Shown piece by piece: positions 21,670 through 31,292 of a stretch of DNA of 64,000 bases; position 1 is the first letter of the stretch, and every line of letters starts with the position of its first letter. The notes beneath the pieces were generated by a model. That model was not told where the DNA came from. It worked only from the letters and a program-made list of their open reading frames with translations, and searched no databases. Location: assembly GCA_963662175.1 (NCBI GenBank), contig OY759225.1:2232001-2296000 (forward strand), in the 5' to 3' direction. Source of the stretch: Aradus depressus. Its lineage: Eukaryota; Arthropoda; Insecta; Hemiptera; Aradidae. The position numbers and the translations under genes were made by a program.

Positions 21670-22450
21670 ATGTTTTACTTTCCCGGATATACTAAGTACA
21701 GGGGAAGTTATGTAATCGGTCAAAAATTCGATGTTGGGTTTTCAACAGAATTTCATGTTTTTCGACCTGTATGGAAACAAAATATGTCGGTCTGTATTTG
21801 TGTCTGTCTGTGAACTCGATAACTCCCGGTAGAATAAATGTATCGACACGAAATTTTATATATGTGACCAAAAACCCATAGGGACAACACCTATCGATTT
21901 TCAGCTAAATCGACCAAAGGCGAGGGGGATTAGGGTGAGTTTTGTTTAAAAAAACTGTAATAACTGCGTTGTAATGAATATATCGACACAAAATTTCCTA
22001 CAAAATTTCGAAATTACATAAGGACGACACCTATTAATTTTCAGCACAATCGGCAAAAAGGATGGGGGTCCCAATGAGGACATAATCTATCAAATTGGAG
22101 CGATATCGGCTGAAGGGAAGTGGGGGTTCAGGGGTGGGGGCTCAAGTCAAAAACCCTAATAACTGCCGATGTTATGAATGTATCGAAATGAAATTTCATA
22201 TTTAGAGTCAAAACCCTATGAGGAGATAATGTTCCAAATTGGAGCGATATCGGCTGAAGGGAAGTGGGGGTTCAAGGGAGGGTGCTCAACTCAAAAACCC
22301 CTAATAACTGCCGATTTAATAAATTCATCGACACAAAATTTAGTATGAAGATTTAGGAGCCCCTATATAAGTCAACTGTTGAATATTAGAGCGAACGGTT
22401 GACTGGTTTTGGAGGCGGAGTGAAAAGTTAATTGATTAATTCTTTCTGGG
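21670..22450 (+). repeat. Family R, long multi-unit array
   Basis: The clearest plus-strand run. ACTTTCCCGGATATACTAAG, GGGGAAGTTATGTAATCGGT, CAAAAATTCGATGTTGGG, TTTCATGTTTTTCGACCTGT and TAACTCCCGG are followed by repeated units with TGTATCGACACGAAATTTT, GACGACACCTATTAATTTTC, AGCGATATCGGCTGAAGG and AATAACTGCCGAT. The spacing of AATAACTGC landmarks shows three to four tandem subunits of roughly 150 bp. No coding. Confidence 0.8.
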
Positions 22451-22849
22451 GAAGTACATTGCCAGTGATCGAACGGAAGGGGACTTTTTGATTTGGCAAA
22501 AGTCTGACAATTGTTGCAGACCAAGTCTGTCTAATGAGAGGCGAGACCCGGAGTGAGTGAAAGCTATGGGATCGTGAGGTTGAATATATTTGAAGAGGCC
22601 ACCACACAGGTATAGTTATCTGCGCCAACTCATCACTCTAATGTATAATGTGCGCAGAAAGGTCATCATACCCGCAGGCAGAGGCTCTCATATTTCCTAC
22701 TAGCACCGTTATACACCTTTGGACGGGTTGGGTGAAAACAAATTGAATTGATTTAGACAAAAACTAACTTCATCAGGGCCTAACAAAATATAATAAACAA
22801 ATTAGGTAATTATTCATTATGATCAATACAATAACAATAACAATAACAA

Positions 22850-23000
22850 TGAAAGTCGTCGGTGAACCACCAACAATGTACTTCCCCAGAACGAATTATT
22901 TAATCGACTTCCCCCCCCCCCCCCCCCCTCCAAAACCAGTCGAGCGTTTGCGCTTATGGATGAATGGAGAACTTTATTATATTATATACTAGACTTCCAT
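22850..23000 (-). repeat. Family R block with C18 tract
   Basis: GTCGTCGGTGAACCACCAAC, AATGTACTTCCCCAGAACGA, a C18 run at 22911-22928, then CCAAAACCAGTCGAGCGTTT. The C-run sits where other copies read a short C/T-rich CTCCCTCC. Confidence 0.75.
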
Positions 23001-23760
23001 AAAAATGTATCCTGTATATATGTATAATAAAAAATAAATCTGAAATTATTTTATTTTAATATTGTAAAAATTTGTATTTTAAACTTACACTATTTGTCAA
23101 TAAAATATTTTAAGTTCAAAAAAAAAAATACTAGGAAATTAAGTAGTTTTTTTATTTTGAGTTGTGTTTATTATTTTGGAGTTATGAAGTGAACACAATG
23201 CAGTGGGGTTGGGGAGCATCGACCTTGAAATGCCGGGAAAATATTGTGTTCAATCCGCCCCGCGCCCGGACCCCCTGTACATATTTCGTATTTTTCTGTT
23301 TCCGTTTCATCTATTCATCCGATTTTGAATCTGGAAAATGATTTGAACTCATTGAACTGTCTACTTTCGGCATCATACCTGTAAATTAAAAAAAAAAATG
23401 AAAAGATAACATGTAAAAAAAAAATGATATTAGGAATTTTAAATTTTTCAAAAAAAAAAAAAAAAAAAAAAAACCGAGTGTCATATCAGTTTTACATTAA
23501 TTTGGAGTACAAAGGAATTTTTTTTTTTTTAAAGTTTAGCCAAAATACCTTTAATGCTTTTCATTAAATTTAGAGCGCAACGTGGTGGCCGAGCTGAGAA
23601 CTAAAACTAGGACATTTAACCTTAATATCCAACTGTTGACTTACACAGAAGCTACTAAATCCTCGTACTTAATTTTATGTGGATAAATTCATTACATCGA
23701 CAGTTATTAGAGTTTTTGAATATAATAAAAATATTAAATTAAAGTAATTAATAGTTTCGA
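23001..23760. other. AT-rich stretch; one worn family R piece
   Basis: Poly-A and poly-T runs, with TTAATATCCAACTGTTGACT and ATTCATTACATCGACAGTTA near 23620-23715 belonging to family R. No genes seen. Confidence 0.5.
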
Positions 23761-24052
23761 GGGCGCCGGTAGCTCAGTGGTAAGCGTGCTTGCTTACTGA
23801 GCTCAACATCACGGTTTCCAGACCCGGCTGAGGCCCTTAGTTTATTTTTATCTGTGGAGATAAAATAAAGTTAAGCACGCCGTCCTTCGGATTGGACGTT
23901 AATCGATGGTCCCGAGCCAGATACTCACTAAAGAGCTCCAGCCTACCTTGGGTTACAAAACCTGAGCAGGTAAAATTGCCTACTACCCAGGGAAGGGATC
24001 TTTACAAGAGTCCACCTCCCTTCAAATTTCCCTCCGAAGGACTCCGTCAACC
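23761..24052 (+). mobile_element. SINE-1 copy with intact tRNA-like head, interrupted
   Basis: GGGCGCCGGTAGCTCAGTGG is the tRNA-like 5' end with an A-box (TAGCTCAGTGGTAAGCG). The B-box (GGTTTCCAGACC) is mutated from GGTTCGAAACC. The body follows (AAGCACGCCGTCCTTCGG, ATGGTCCCGAGCC) but diverges after about 23930. A hAT MITE is inserted at 24053. Head plus body establish this as a tRNA-derived, pol III-type element. Confidence 0.8.
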
Positions 24053-24577
24053 CAGTGGCGGATCCAAGAGGGGGGGGGGGGGGGGGGGGCGATCGCCCCC
24101 CTGAGAGATTTTGTTTTTTAAAATTTTAAGATATCATTTCTTGTCAAATTACAGATGAATAAATAAAATTATAATATTTCGTTTTATCGTATAAAAAAAT
24201 TGATATTTAACTAAAATAAAGTTTTGGTGCCATAATAGGTGACATCCGTTGAATTTTTTACGAAATTTGATAGCGTTTTGCCACTCACGTGGCATGAAGT
24301 TAGTTGTGGTTGGATAAGTCTACGGCTACAGTCGCTACAGTTAAGCAAAAAATTCGCGTGGCGTCATAACAAAATATTTCAAAGTGGTATTTTACGTACG
24401 TTATGTAGATGAGATAAATATACTCTATCATCAAAAAAGTAAGTAGGTATAACATATTTTATAATAATCATCCGCTAATTCTTATTTAATTCACCCTAAT
24501 CATAAGTTTCAGTAACTTAAAAAAAAAAACTCGCCCCCCCCCCCCCCCCCCTGAGAGGTTTTCTGGATCCGCCACTG
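24053..24577. mobile_element. hAT-type MITE with perfect 8-bp TSD
   Basis: Begins CAGTGGCGGATCC and ends GGATCCGCCACTG. The 8-bp duplication CGTCAACC lies at 24045-24052 and 24578-24585. An 8-bp TSD with CAGTGGCG ends indicates the hAT superfamily. G20 (24070-24089) and C18 (24534-24551) tracts sit just inside the two ends and could pair. The 525-bp interior is non-coding. A deleted relative lies at 26987-27340. Confidence 0.92.
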
Positions 24578-24585
24578 CGTCAACC

Positions 24586-24924
24586 TAGAATCGGAACTCA
24601 TGACATTTACAGACAGTTTAGATAATAACATATGGGTTAACATTAAATGACCTATTAACATTTATTTAAATAAAAAATGTACGCAATTTAAAAAGGCACG
24701 TTGAATGTCGTGTCTTCATCAATATGCATGCCTCCAGGTCTTATCTGGACGACCAACACAAAAGAACATTATAGATTACTATCTTCATTCATAAGATAGA
24801 GAGGTGTAAAAATTTATCAATGAATATTTTTTTATTAATAAGTTAATTAATATTATCTTATGAATAGCGATCGTCCATATTTGTAACGCACAAGAGGGGG
24901 GGGGGACTTTATGATACGTGACAC
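24586..24924. other. AT-rich stretch
   Basis: No ORF, repeat match or structure that I can support beyond a short G-run near 24896-24905. Confidence 0.4.
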
Positions 24925-25256
24925 GAGGGCGCCGGTAGCTCAGTGGTATGAGTGCTTGCTAACTGAGCTCAAGATCGCGGGTTCAAACCCAACCGAGGCT
25001 GTTAGTTTATTTTATCTGGGAGGTAAAAAAAAACGTAAGCACGCCGTCCTCCGGATGGGACGTTAAGCGCTGGTCCCGAGCCTGTACGATGTCAGGTACT
25101 CGTTAAAGATCCCTGCCCTAGGTGAATAAAAATTTTGGGTAGGCAACATTTAGAATTACCACAGTAGAGTCGGGCTCATGTCTACGAGAGTGACAAAAAG
25201 AGCGCTCTGGTAGTAGGCGTTATGACCTCATAGTTAAAGCCCGGTGAGTCATAATA
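24925..25256 (+). mobile_element. SINE-1 copy, near full length
   Basis: Full order is visible: GGGCGCCGGTAGCTCAGTGG, B-box GGGTTCAAACCC, GTTAGTTTATTTTATCTGGG, AAGCACGCCGTCCTCCGG, GGTCCCGAGCCTGTACGATG, CTGCCCTAGGTGAATAAA, GAGTCGGGCTCATGTC, AGAGCGCTCTGGTAGTAGGC, AAAGCCCGGTGAGTCATAAT. About 330 bp in all. It lies directly against the family R block that holds another SINE-1 piece. Confidence 0.92.
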
Positions 25257-25361
25257 AACTCGTATTGACACGAAATTAGTTATGTAAATTCAAAGCCCTA
25301 TAATTACCACAATTATCAATTTTCAGCAGAATCAGGAGTAAAGGAGCCCCCCCCCCTCACA
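25257..25361 (+). repeat. Family R block, left part
   Basis: AACTCGTATTGACACGAAAT, TTATCAATTTTCAGCAGAAT and CAGGAGTAAAGGAGCCCC. It matches the inverse of 32300-32388 closely. Confidence 0.8.
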
Positions 25362-25489
25362 TAAAAATTTAGGGCAGGCAAAATTTAGGACTCCCACTGT
25401 AGAGTCGGGCTCATGTCCACCAGAGTGACGAAAGAGCGCTCTGGTAGTGGGCGATAAGCCCGGGCATGAGTCATAATAACTAACTAGCT
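25362..25489 (+). mobile_element. SINE-1 3' fragment nested in family R
   Basis: AAAATTTAGGGCAGGCAAAA to CATAATAACTAACTA. The same SINE fragment with the same ends is in the inverted copy at 32174-32300, including its loss of the ATATGACCTCGTAGTTAAAG segment, so both descend from one nested insertion. Confidence 0.88.
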
Positions 25490-25640
25490 CCCGATAGAAA
25501 GAGTATGTAGTCACGTGATTTGATATCTAGGTCCAGAAGCGTATATAGACAACTATTCATTTTCAGGTCAATCAGTCAAGGGGGGGGGGGGGGGGGGGGT
25601 GGGGGGGGGGGGCACACTCCAAAAATCTAATGACTCGATA
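25490..25640 (+). repeat. Family R block, right part, with interrupted G-tract
   Basis: GCTCCCGATAGAAAGAGTAT, TGATTTGATATCTAGGTCCA, and after TCAATCAGTCAA a tract of G20, T and G12 (25580-25612). The paired copy on the other strand is at 32030-32173. Confidence 0.8.
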
Positions 25641-26145
25641 TACAATAAATAAACCCCCTCATATACAATGTTTTTCGAATGAGCTTCATTACTTTATGGT
25701 TTTCTTGAGGTATACCATTTTGTTGATGAACAATAATCTATTTAGATCGTGACGTTATAATACCACACCCTCTGCTACGTCACCACTGTGACGTAACCAC
25801 TTCATGAAGGTTCCCTTGACAAGTGGTTCTGAAGGCTGTCCACTTCCAGAGGTTAAGAACCCCTGAGAGTATAGTTCCCAATTTGGTTTGTTCGCGTAGT
25901 ATGAACTTTACACTCAACTATAAACTACAGTTTTAGTGAACTCTCTTCCGATTGGATAGTACCATGAGATCTTTCATTAATCGTGGTCCCCTTCAACCGA
26001 TTTACTTCACATTCTGATAAGGGATGGACGTGAGGGGCCTAGTGACATCAAAGAGCTGAGAACGGTCGCTCATTACTAGTTCTTCAGCCAGACAGACCCC
26101 GTACCTTACCCCGATACTTGGAAGATCAGGTGATTGGTTGCTTAT
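25641..26145. other. No gene recognised
   Basis: Mixed composition with no motif-bearing ORF and no repeat match identified. Confidence 0.4.
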
Positions 26146-26371
26146 TGTGACTCATGCCCGGGCTTTAATTACTTGGTCATGAGCCCGACTAGACTGTGGG
26201 AGTCCTATGTTTTGCCTACCTAGGTTTATTCACCAAGGATAGGGGGTCTTTAACGAGTACCTGACATCGTACAGGCTCGGGACCATCGCTCAACGTCCCA
26301 TCCGAAGGACGGCGTGCTTAGGTTTATATTACCTCCCACATAAAATAAACTAAAGGGCCTCGGTCGGGTTT
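26146..26371 (-). mobile_element. SINE-1 copy with internal deletion
   Basis: TGTGACTCATGCCCGGGCTT, then a jump over the GAGCGCTCTTTCGTC block to CATGAGCCCGACTAGACTGT, CATCGTACAGGCTCGGGACC, GAAGGACGGCGTGCTTAGG and GGGCCTCGGTCGGGTTT. The head is lost where the next element begins at 26401. Confidence 0.88.
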
Positions 26372-26507
26372 GTTATTGATTTATATTCGAAAGGGTCAAA
26401 AAATATATTTCTTCCTATCGCAGGCATTAACAAATTGGAACATTTGCAGTTAGTGCCTCACATAATAGATTTGTTCAGGTCGAAAGTCGATTGAACATCA
26501 ACTGTTA

Positions 26508-26985
26508 TGAGGGAGTGTTGGTAGATCTGTTAACACCAATTTTACATATAATCTGGGGACGATTTGAACACCAACTTTACTTAGAAACTGGGGACGATTG
26601 AACACCAACTTTACTTAGAAACTGGGGACGATTGAACACCAACTTTACTTAGAAACTGGGGACGTTTGATCATGAACACATGATTCTTACTTCTTCAGAG
26701 AGGTGTATTCATATCCATATTCTTCCAACAGCTGTCGTGACTTCTTCCTTCTTCACTAACACATAAATCCGAAAGAATACACATTTGACCATTTATATTC
26801 GAAAAGGTAAAATGTGTATTCTTTCGGACAGATGTGTTAGTTAAGAAGGAATAATTCACGACAGCTGTTGGAAGAATATGAATATATCTCTCTGAAGAAG
26901 TAAGAATCAAGTGTTCATGATCAATCGTCCCCAGTTTCTAAGTAAAATTGCTGTTAAAAAGTACTACCAACAATCCCTCATAGCA
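26508..26985. repeat. Asymmetric fold-back with a 34-bp array in one arm
   Basis: Arms open with ATGAGGGAGTGTTGGTAG (26506 on) and close with CTACCAACAATCCCTCAT (to about 26982). The centre, near 26797, pairs GAAAGAATACACATTT with AAATGTGTATTCTTTC. The left arm holds about 3.5 copies of a 34-bp unit (CTGGGGACGATTGAACACC at 26553, 26588, 26622 and 26656) where the right arm has one. Confidence 0.85.
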
Positions 26986-26986
26986 A

Positions 26987-27340
26987 TAGTGGCTAATCCA
27001 AGGGGATTGCCCCCTCCCCCCCCCCCCCTGATAGATTTTGTTTTTTAAAATTTTAAGATATCATTTCTTGTCAAATTACAGATGAATAAATAAAAATTTA
27101 ATATTTCGTTTCATCGTATAAAAAAATTGATATTTAAATAAAATTAAGTTTTGTCGCCATAACGGGTGACATCTGTCGGATTTTTTACGAAATTTGGTAA
27201 CGTTTTGCCATTCACGTGGCATGACGTTAGTTGTGGGTGGATGAGTCTACATCTACAAGTCATAAGTTTCAGTAACTTTAAAAAAAACAAAACCCCCCCC
27301 CCCCCCCCCCCCCCCCGAGAGGATTTCTGGATCCGCCACT
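26987..27340. mobile_element. hAT-type MITE, internally deleted copy
   Basis: Same family as 24053-24577: shared AGATTTTGTTTTTTAAAATT, CATTTCTTGTCAAATTACAG and GTTTTGCCATTCACGTGGCA. The right end is GGATCCGCCACTG; the left end is decayed (AGTGGCTAATCC, first C lost). Flanks ATAGCAAT and ATAACAAT are an 8-bp duplication with one mismatch. About 170 bp of interior is missing; C-runs lie near both ends (24 C at 27293-27316). Confidence 0.85.
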
Positions 27341-27690
27341 GATAACAATAGCTAAGGTGACTAACTGTACTCCTGTTTCATGAACCGAACTAAGGTGAAT
27401 AACTGTACTCCTGTTTCATGAACCGAACTAAGGTGACTAACTGTACTCCTGTTTCATGAACCGAACTCCAAAGATACTCCTTTGCAGTCTTTTGCACTCC
27501 TTTAATAAATATAAAAGATAGGTAGAAAGATCCGCCACTGATAACAATAGCTAAGGTGACTAACTGTACTCCTGTTTCATGAACCGAACTAAGGTGACTA
27601 ACTGTACTCCTGTTTCGTGAACCGAACTCCAAAGATACTCCTTTGCAGTCTTTTGCACTCCTTTAATAAATATAAAAGATAGGTAGAAAT
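27331..27690. repeat. Tandem duplication carrying a hAT end and 38-bp repeats
   Basis: GATCCGCCACTGATAACAAT starts at about 27331 and again at about 27531, so the hAT terminus and its flank were duplicated. Inside are 38-bp units (CTAAGGTGACTAACTGTACT, CCTGTTTCATGAACCGAA): three in the first copy, two in the second. Both copies end with CCTTTAATAAATATAAAAG. Confidence 0.88.
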
Positions 27691-28679
27691 ATTTTCAGAT
27701 TTTAAACATGAGTACATTCCTCACAAAAATTTGAAATTATTAATTAAACTTGCGATTTGTTGCCCTGGCACTAATGCTGCTGTGAAGAATGATGTAAAAA
27801 AATGTACACATATTAAGATTATTAATACCTATATTATAAAATAAATTATTATTATTTGTATAAAAACAGCTGTTAAGTGAAGTAACTTAATTAGTGAATA
27901 AGTATACAAAGATGGAATAGTCGCATTTTGTTTCAAAACGAAATGTGAACAACCAATGAATGAAGAACAAATGAAGACGATCAGCTGTTTTAAATAGTGA
28001 GTGAGTGTTGTGGAAGTGGACAGTCTAGAGAGAGAGAAGTGTTTTTAGGGTTAAGATGTAGTGAACCAGTCTGAGTGAGAGATCTAGAAATGTAGGAGTG
28101 AAAATTATAACATTGGAAGTACGTAGAAGAGAAAAGGTACTTCTTATTTATATGTATATATGCCCAAAATATAGAATAGTGGCCACTATAAAACAGAAAA
28201 AATACTGATATAGTTTTAGGTAATTAGTTCGTAAGATTTTTCTTGTAATTTGATTTTTTTATTTGGTATTGATATTTTGATTTTATTTATAATGAAGCTT
28301 AAGTTCAATAAACCCAATATTTGTTATTTTTTACTATGCTATTCATTTTCTCTGTGAAACCAGAAGATAATTTATACCTTCGGATTAGTTTGAACATTTT
28401 TGGAAATTTAGGAAAACAAGATGGCATTTTCTCTTTAGTTTCTTTAGAAGAAATCCATTTGAAATAATTATTAATTGAAATTTTTTTAATAAACGTGCAC
28501 TTTCTTCAAAATTGCACCTCTTTGAACTTTCGATAATTTTTTTAGTGTCATTTTCGGAAACTACTGTAGAAATTAAAATTTAGTAAAAGACCAGCTATAA
28601 TTTCTACAGGAAATGTGGTAATTTTTATTATTTGTTTATTATTAATTTTATTTGTTTTTTTGTTTATTTTATATTTTAT

Positions 28680-28841
28680 GATTACTGGAGCAGTGAAAAA
28701 TCACAATTATCTTCAGAAACACTAGCTGCTGTTTTAAAGGTAAAGTTGAACATGTGGGACGCAAGTTGTTCTGACATAAGTGCGCTCTCAGAAGAAAATT
28801 CAGAACTATCGAAAAAAAATTCATCCAAAAGGAAAATATGA
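28680..28841 (+). pseudogene. Possible hAT transposase C-terminal scrap
   Basis: The frame reads SSEKSQLSSETLAAVLKVKL then NMWDASCSDISALSEENSEL and a Lys-rich end before a stop. The spacing L-S-x-E-T-L-x-x-x-L-x-V-K resembles the end of the hAT dimerisation region. It is short, unsupported by any other domain, and could be chance. Its place inside an inverted-repeat element fits a transposase remnant. Confidence 0.3.
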
Positions 28842-29219
28842 TCCAAATAATTAAAATGATGTAGGTATATAAAATAATTAAATTTCTGTTCATTTTTATA
28901 TTATTATTTTTTAAATATATAGCCGAATGGTTGTGATATAATGTTTTTTTTGTAACTCCAATTACCATATCCATACTTCTTTTGTTAACAAAAATAGTTG
29001 GTCATCTTACAAGAGTTGTTGTTCGATCGACTTTCGACCTGAACAAATCTATTATGTGAGGCACTAACTGCAAATGTTCCAATTTGTTAATGCCCGCCAT
29101 AAGAAGAAATATATTTAGTTGTAAATTAATTTAATATTTTGGGAGGAATAGTTTTGTACTGATATAAGAAGGAAAAGGCGACTGGGGGACACTCATATAG
29201 TGTCTAATGGTTGCATTAT

Positions 29220-29590
29220 GATAATAGAGGTGGGGGGGCTTGTGTGTCTGTGTTGGTGTGTAATAGTGTCCATGTGGCCTGTGTCTATGTGTAACAGTGT
29301 GTCTGTGTGTGTGCGTTGATGTGCAAGAGTCTGCGTGTGTGCTTATGTTGGTGTGTAAGAGTGTCCTTGTGTGTATGTCTCGGCTCCACAATGAGAGAGC
29401 ACCGATCAACTCGTGTGTCTGTGTGAGCGTGTACGACTGCGCTTGTGTCTGTGCGTAGGAGTACTTGTGTGAGTTCCTAGTGTGCTTGTATGTGTGTGTA
29501 CGAATGATCTTGCATTCGTGTCTATGTATTCTTGTGTGAGTCTGTTGGGATATGCTTGTGTGAGTGTGTTGTTTAGAGAGAGAGGTTCCG
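29220..29590. repeat. GT-rich low-complexity region upstream of the promoter
   Basis: Irregular TGTGTGTCTGTGTTGGTGTG repeats, then AG-rich GGAGAGAGAGAGAGG (about 29621-29635). Long open frames on both strands here (for example 29131-29709 on the minus strand) are low complexity and not genes. Confidence 0.8.
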
Positions 29591-29674
29591 AGGAGTGGTG
29601 GGGGGGGGAAGCCTCCCGTTGGAGAGAGAGAGAGGGAGTGACTGAGACAGCCTCTATGAGACGAAGAGAGGGGA

Positions 29675-29860
29675 TGGATCCACGTGGAGCCGTTCACCCA
29701 TCCGACCAATCAACGGCCACCAGTCCGTCATCCCTGCCTCTGATTGGCTCAGACCTCGGTGACGTTTCTTTTCTGGTAGACCACGTGGGCTATTAGACCA
29801 TTACAGGGAAAAGTATCGTTGGGGCCGGGTCTGTGTGTCTAGTGCTCTCTCACCGGCCGG
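29675..29860 (+). promoter_or_regulatory. Putative pol II promoter of the 30-kb gene
   Basis: Within about 110 bp are two CACGTG boxes (29681-29686, 29782-29787), CCAAT at 29706-29710, the inverted form ATTGG at 29743-29747, and TGACGT at 29760-29765. Composition is GC-richer than anything nearby outside the repeats, and no repeat family was recognised. No TATA box. These are E-box/M-box-like, NF-Y-like and CRE/ATF-like sites by sequence; binding is inferred. Transcription most likely starts between about 29800 and 29900. Confidence 0.55.
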
Positions 29861-30125
29861 GCTTTCAGACCTCGCCTTCTTCCTTCTTCGTACAAAATAT
29901 CACACACATTCCACTCAAAAATATGGATTAATGAATCAATTGGTGCTTTGTGTTTGTGTTCATTTGTTCAAAGTGTTGAAGTGACCTAAAAATTATTAAA
30001 ATCAAACATCACTCAACCTTTCCTTGGAGTGAATGTTTCTTAGATGATAATTTGTGATTTCAGTTTTTACAAAAGGTGATTGTATCAAGATGTACTCAGC
30101 CCCCGCAAGGCATCCAGCAGCCGCT
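29860..30125 (+). CDS. First exon of an unidentified host gene (partial)
   Basis: ATG at 30090 opens a frame of 12 codons (MYSAPARHPAAA), which meets an intron donor, GCT|GTAAGT, at 30126 in phase 0. The context AAG-ATG has a purine at -3. The 5' UTR runs back to the promoter cluster near 29.8 kb. A possible acceptor (TTTGTGATTTCAG, ending 30063) could place an intron in the UTR, so the coding exon may be only 30064-30125. I do not recognise the protein from 12 residues. The start given here is approximate. No downstream exon could be identified, so the gene probably has a long first intron running right. Confidence 0.5.
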
Positions 30126-31080
30126 GTAAGTTTTTTCATATGATTTTCCTATATTTATAAGTTTTCAATAGTAAATTCACTATTTAAACAGAATATACAT
30201 TCCTCTCAAAATAAGTAAGCCATTTCAGACAGAAGGAAGGTTATGGAGATGTACACTTATTGACAAACCTTGTATCTCAGATATGTTAAGTGTTTAGAAA
30301 TAAAGTATTTCTTAATCAGACTCAGTGTAATGTTTAATTATAACGTGAAAACATAATTTTTCCTCCATTGATTGATTGAAGTACTTTGCGAGTGAAGTGT
30401 TGTGTTGTTTACTTTCTAACTTCTGTATTTAAAACCTTCAATTTATTTTGTTTCTTAAGTCTGAATGATTCTTAGGTATTGTGTAACTGTTAAACTTAGT
30501 TTTGAGTAGTTGAAAACGTAAATTTTGTGTTTGAAGTATTTATTTATTCATAATCTAAATCAACTTTAAACAATTTTCGTGCATTTGAAGCCTTAAGTCT
30601 TTTCATATGTGTATTTTTTTAAACTTAAAATAAATACAAATCTTCATAATTTCTTATAATCTAAATACCTCGAAGCAATTGTGTTTATTTTTGAGCCCAA
30701 AAGTTTTTGAATTTATTCTGAATTATTTATCATTTAAATTTTGTACCAGGAAAAATTCTTTAAAAGAAATTATTTGCATTATTAGCTTTAAATAATTAGG
30801 TTTTGTGAAATCATTAATTATTTGCAAAAAACTTTAAGTGTAGTATATCGCACTATGAATTTCGTAGTGCAAATGATAACTGCATATTGAAAAGTGCAGG
30901 CCGGAGCTGCATAGAACTTGCCCATTGGGTTGTGTTTGGTTTAGAAAGTTTGAGTGATGCTTCTAATTAGATTTAATGAGTTTTAGAACGGTATTAATAC
31001 CAGTTGGCTAAAAAAAAAGATATTTTTAAACATTAATACAAATAAGTTGGTATAGCTGCCATGGCAACAGTGAAAGTACT
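30126..31080 (+). other. Probable intron, AT-rich, nothing recognised
   Basis: Starts GTAAGTTTTT. AT-rich single-copy-looking DNA without repeat matches, unusual for this window; it is consistent with an intron near a promoter. No acceptor followed by a convincing exon was seen. Confidence 0.45.
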
Positions 31081-31084
31081 TATT

Positions 31085-31290
31085 ATAAAGTACAGGTTCG
31101 AAACCCAACTGAGAGGTGAGCACGCCGTCCTTCGGATGTGATGTTAAGCGTGTCGGGTACTCGTTAAAGTAGGTACCTCATAATCAAGTTACATAACTAA
31201 ACATGAGTAGGCAAAATTTAGGACTCAAAGTAGTGGGCGATATGACCTCGAAGTTAAAGCCCAGCCAGGAATTACTAACTATAGAGTTTA
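31085..31290 (+). mobile_element. SINE-1 copy, badly eroded
   Basis: B-box AGGTTCGAAACCC, then GAGCACGCCGTCCTTCGGAT, GTCGGGTACTCGTTAAAG, GAGTAGGCAAAATTTAGGAC, AAAGTAGTGGGCGATATGAC and AAGTTAAAGCCCAGCC. Several internal deletions. It faces the next, opposite-strand SINE-1. Confidence 0.75.
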
Positions 31291-31292
31291 TT

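Larger units (their letters stand above)
26401..29116. mobile_element. 2.7-kb element with ~105-bp terminal inverted repeats
   Basis: The left end 26401-26505 is the inverse of 29010-29116, sharing AAATATATTTCTTC, GGCATTAACAAATTGGAACA, TTTGCAGTTAGTGCCTCACA and TAATAGATTTGTTCAGGTCG with few mismatches. The interior includes a fold-back (26508-26985), a hAT MITE (26987-27340), a tandem duplication (27331-27690), AT-rich sequence related to 8.4, 15.9 and 20.9 kb, and a small ORF at 28680-28841 with a possible hAT-like C-terminus. The superfamily is unproven; no target duplication was clear. Confidence 0.75.

Noticed and set aside
23761..23840. tRNA gene at the SINE-1 head
   Set aside because: A and B boxes are present, but the acceptor stem does not close, the B-box is mutated, and the sequence continues into the SINE body.
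26401..29116. LTR retrotransposon
   Set aside because: The terminal repeats are inverted, not direct, and no TG..CA ends, primer-binding site, gag or pol were seen.
29131..29709. 192-aa minus-strand open frame rich in His/Thr/Ser
   Set aside because: It is a translation of the GT-rich simple-repeat region upstream of the promoter; composition explains its length.
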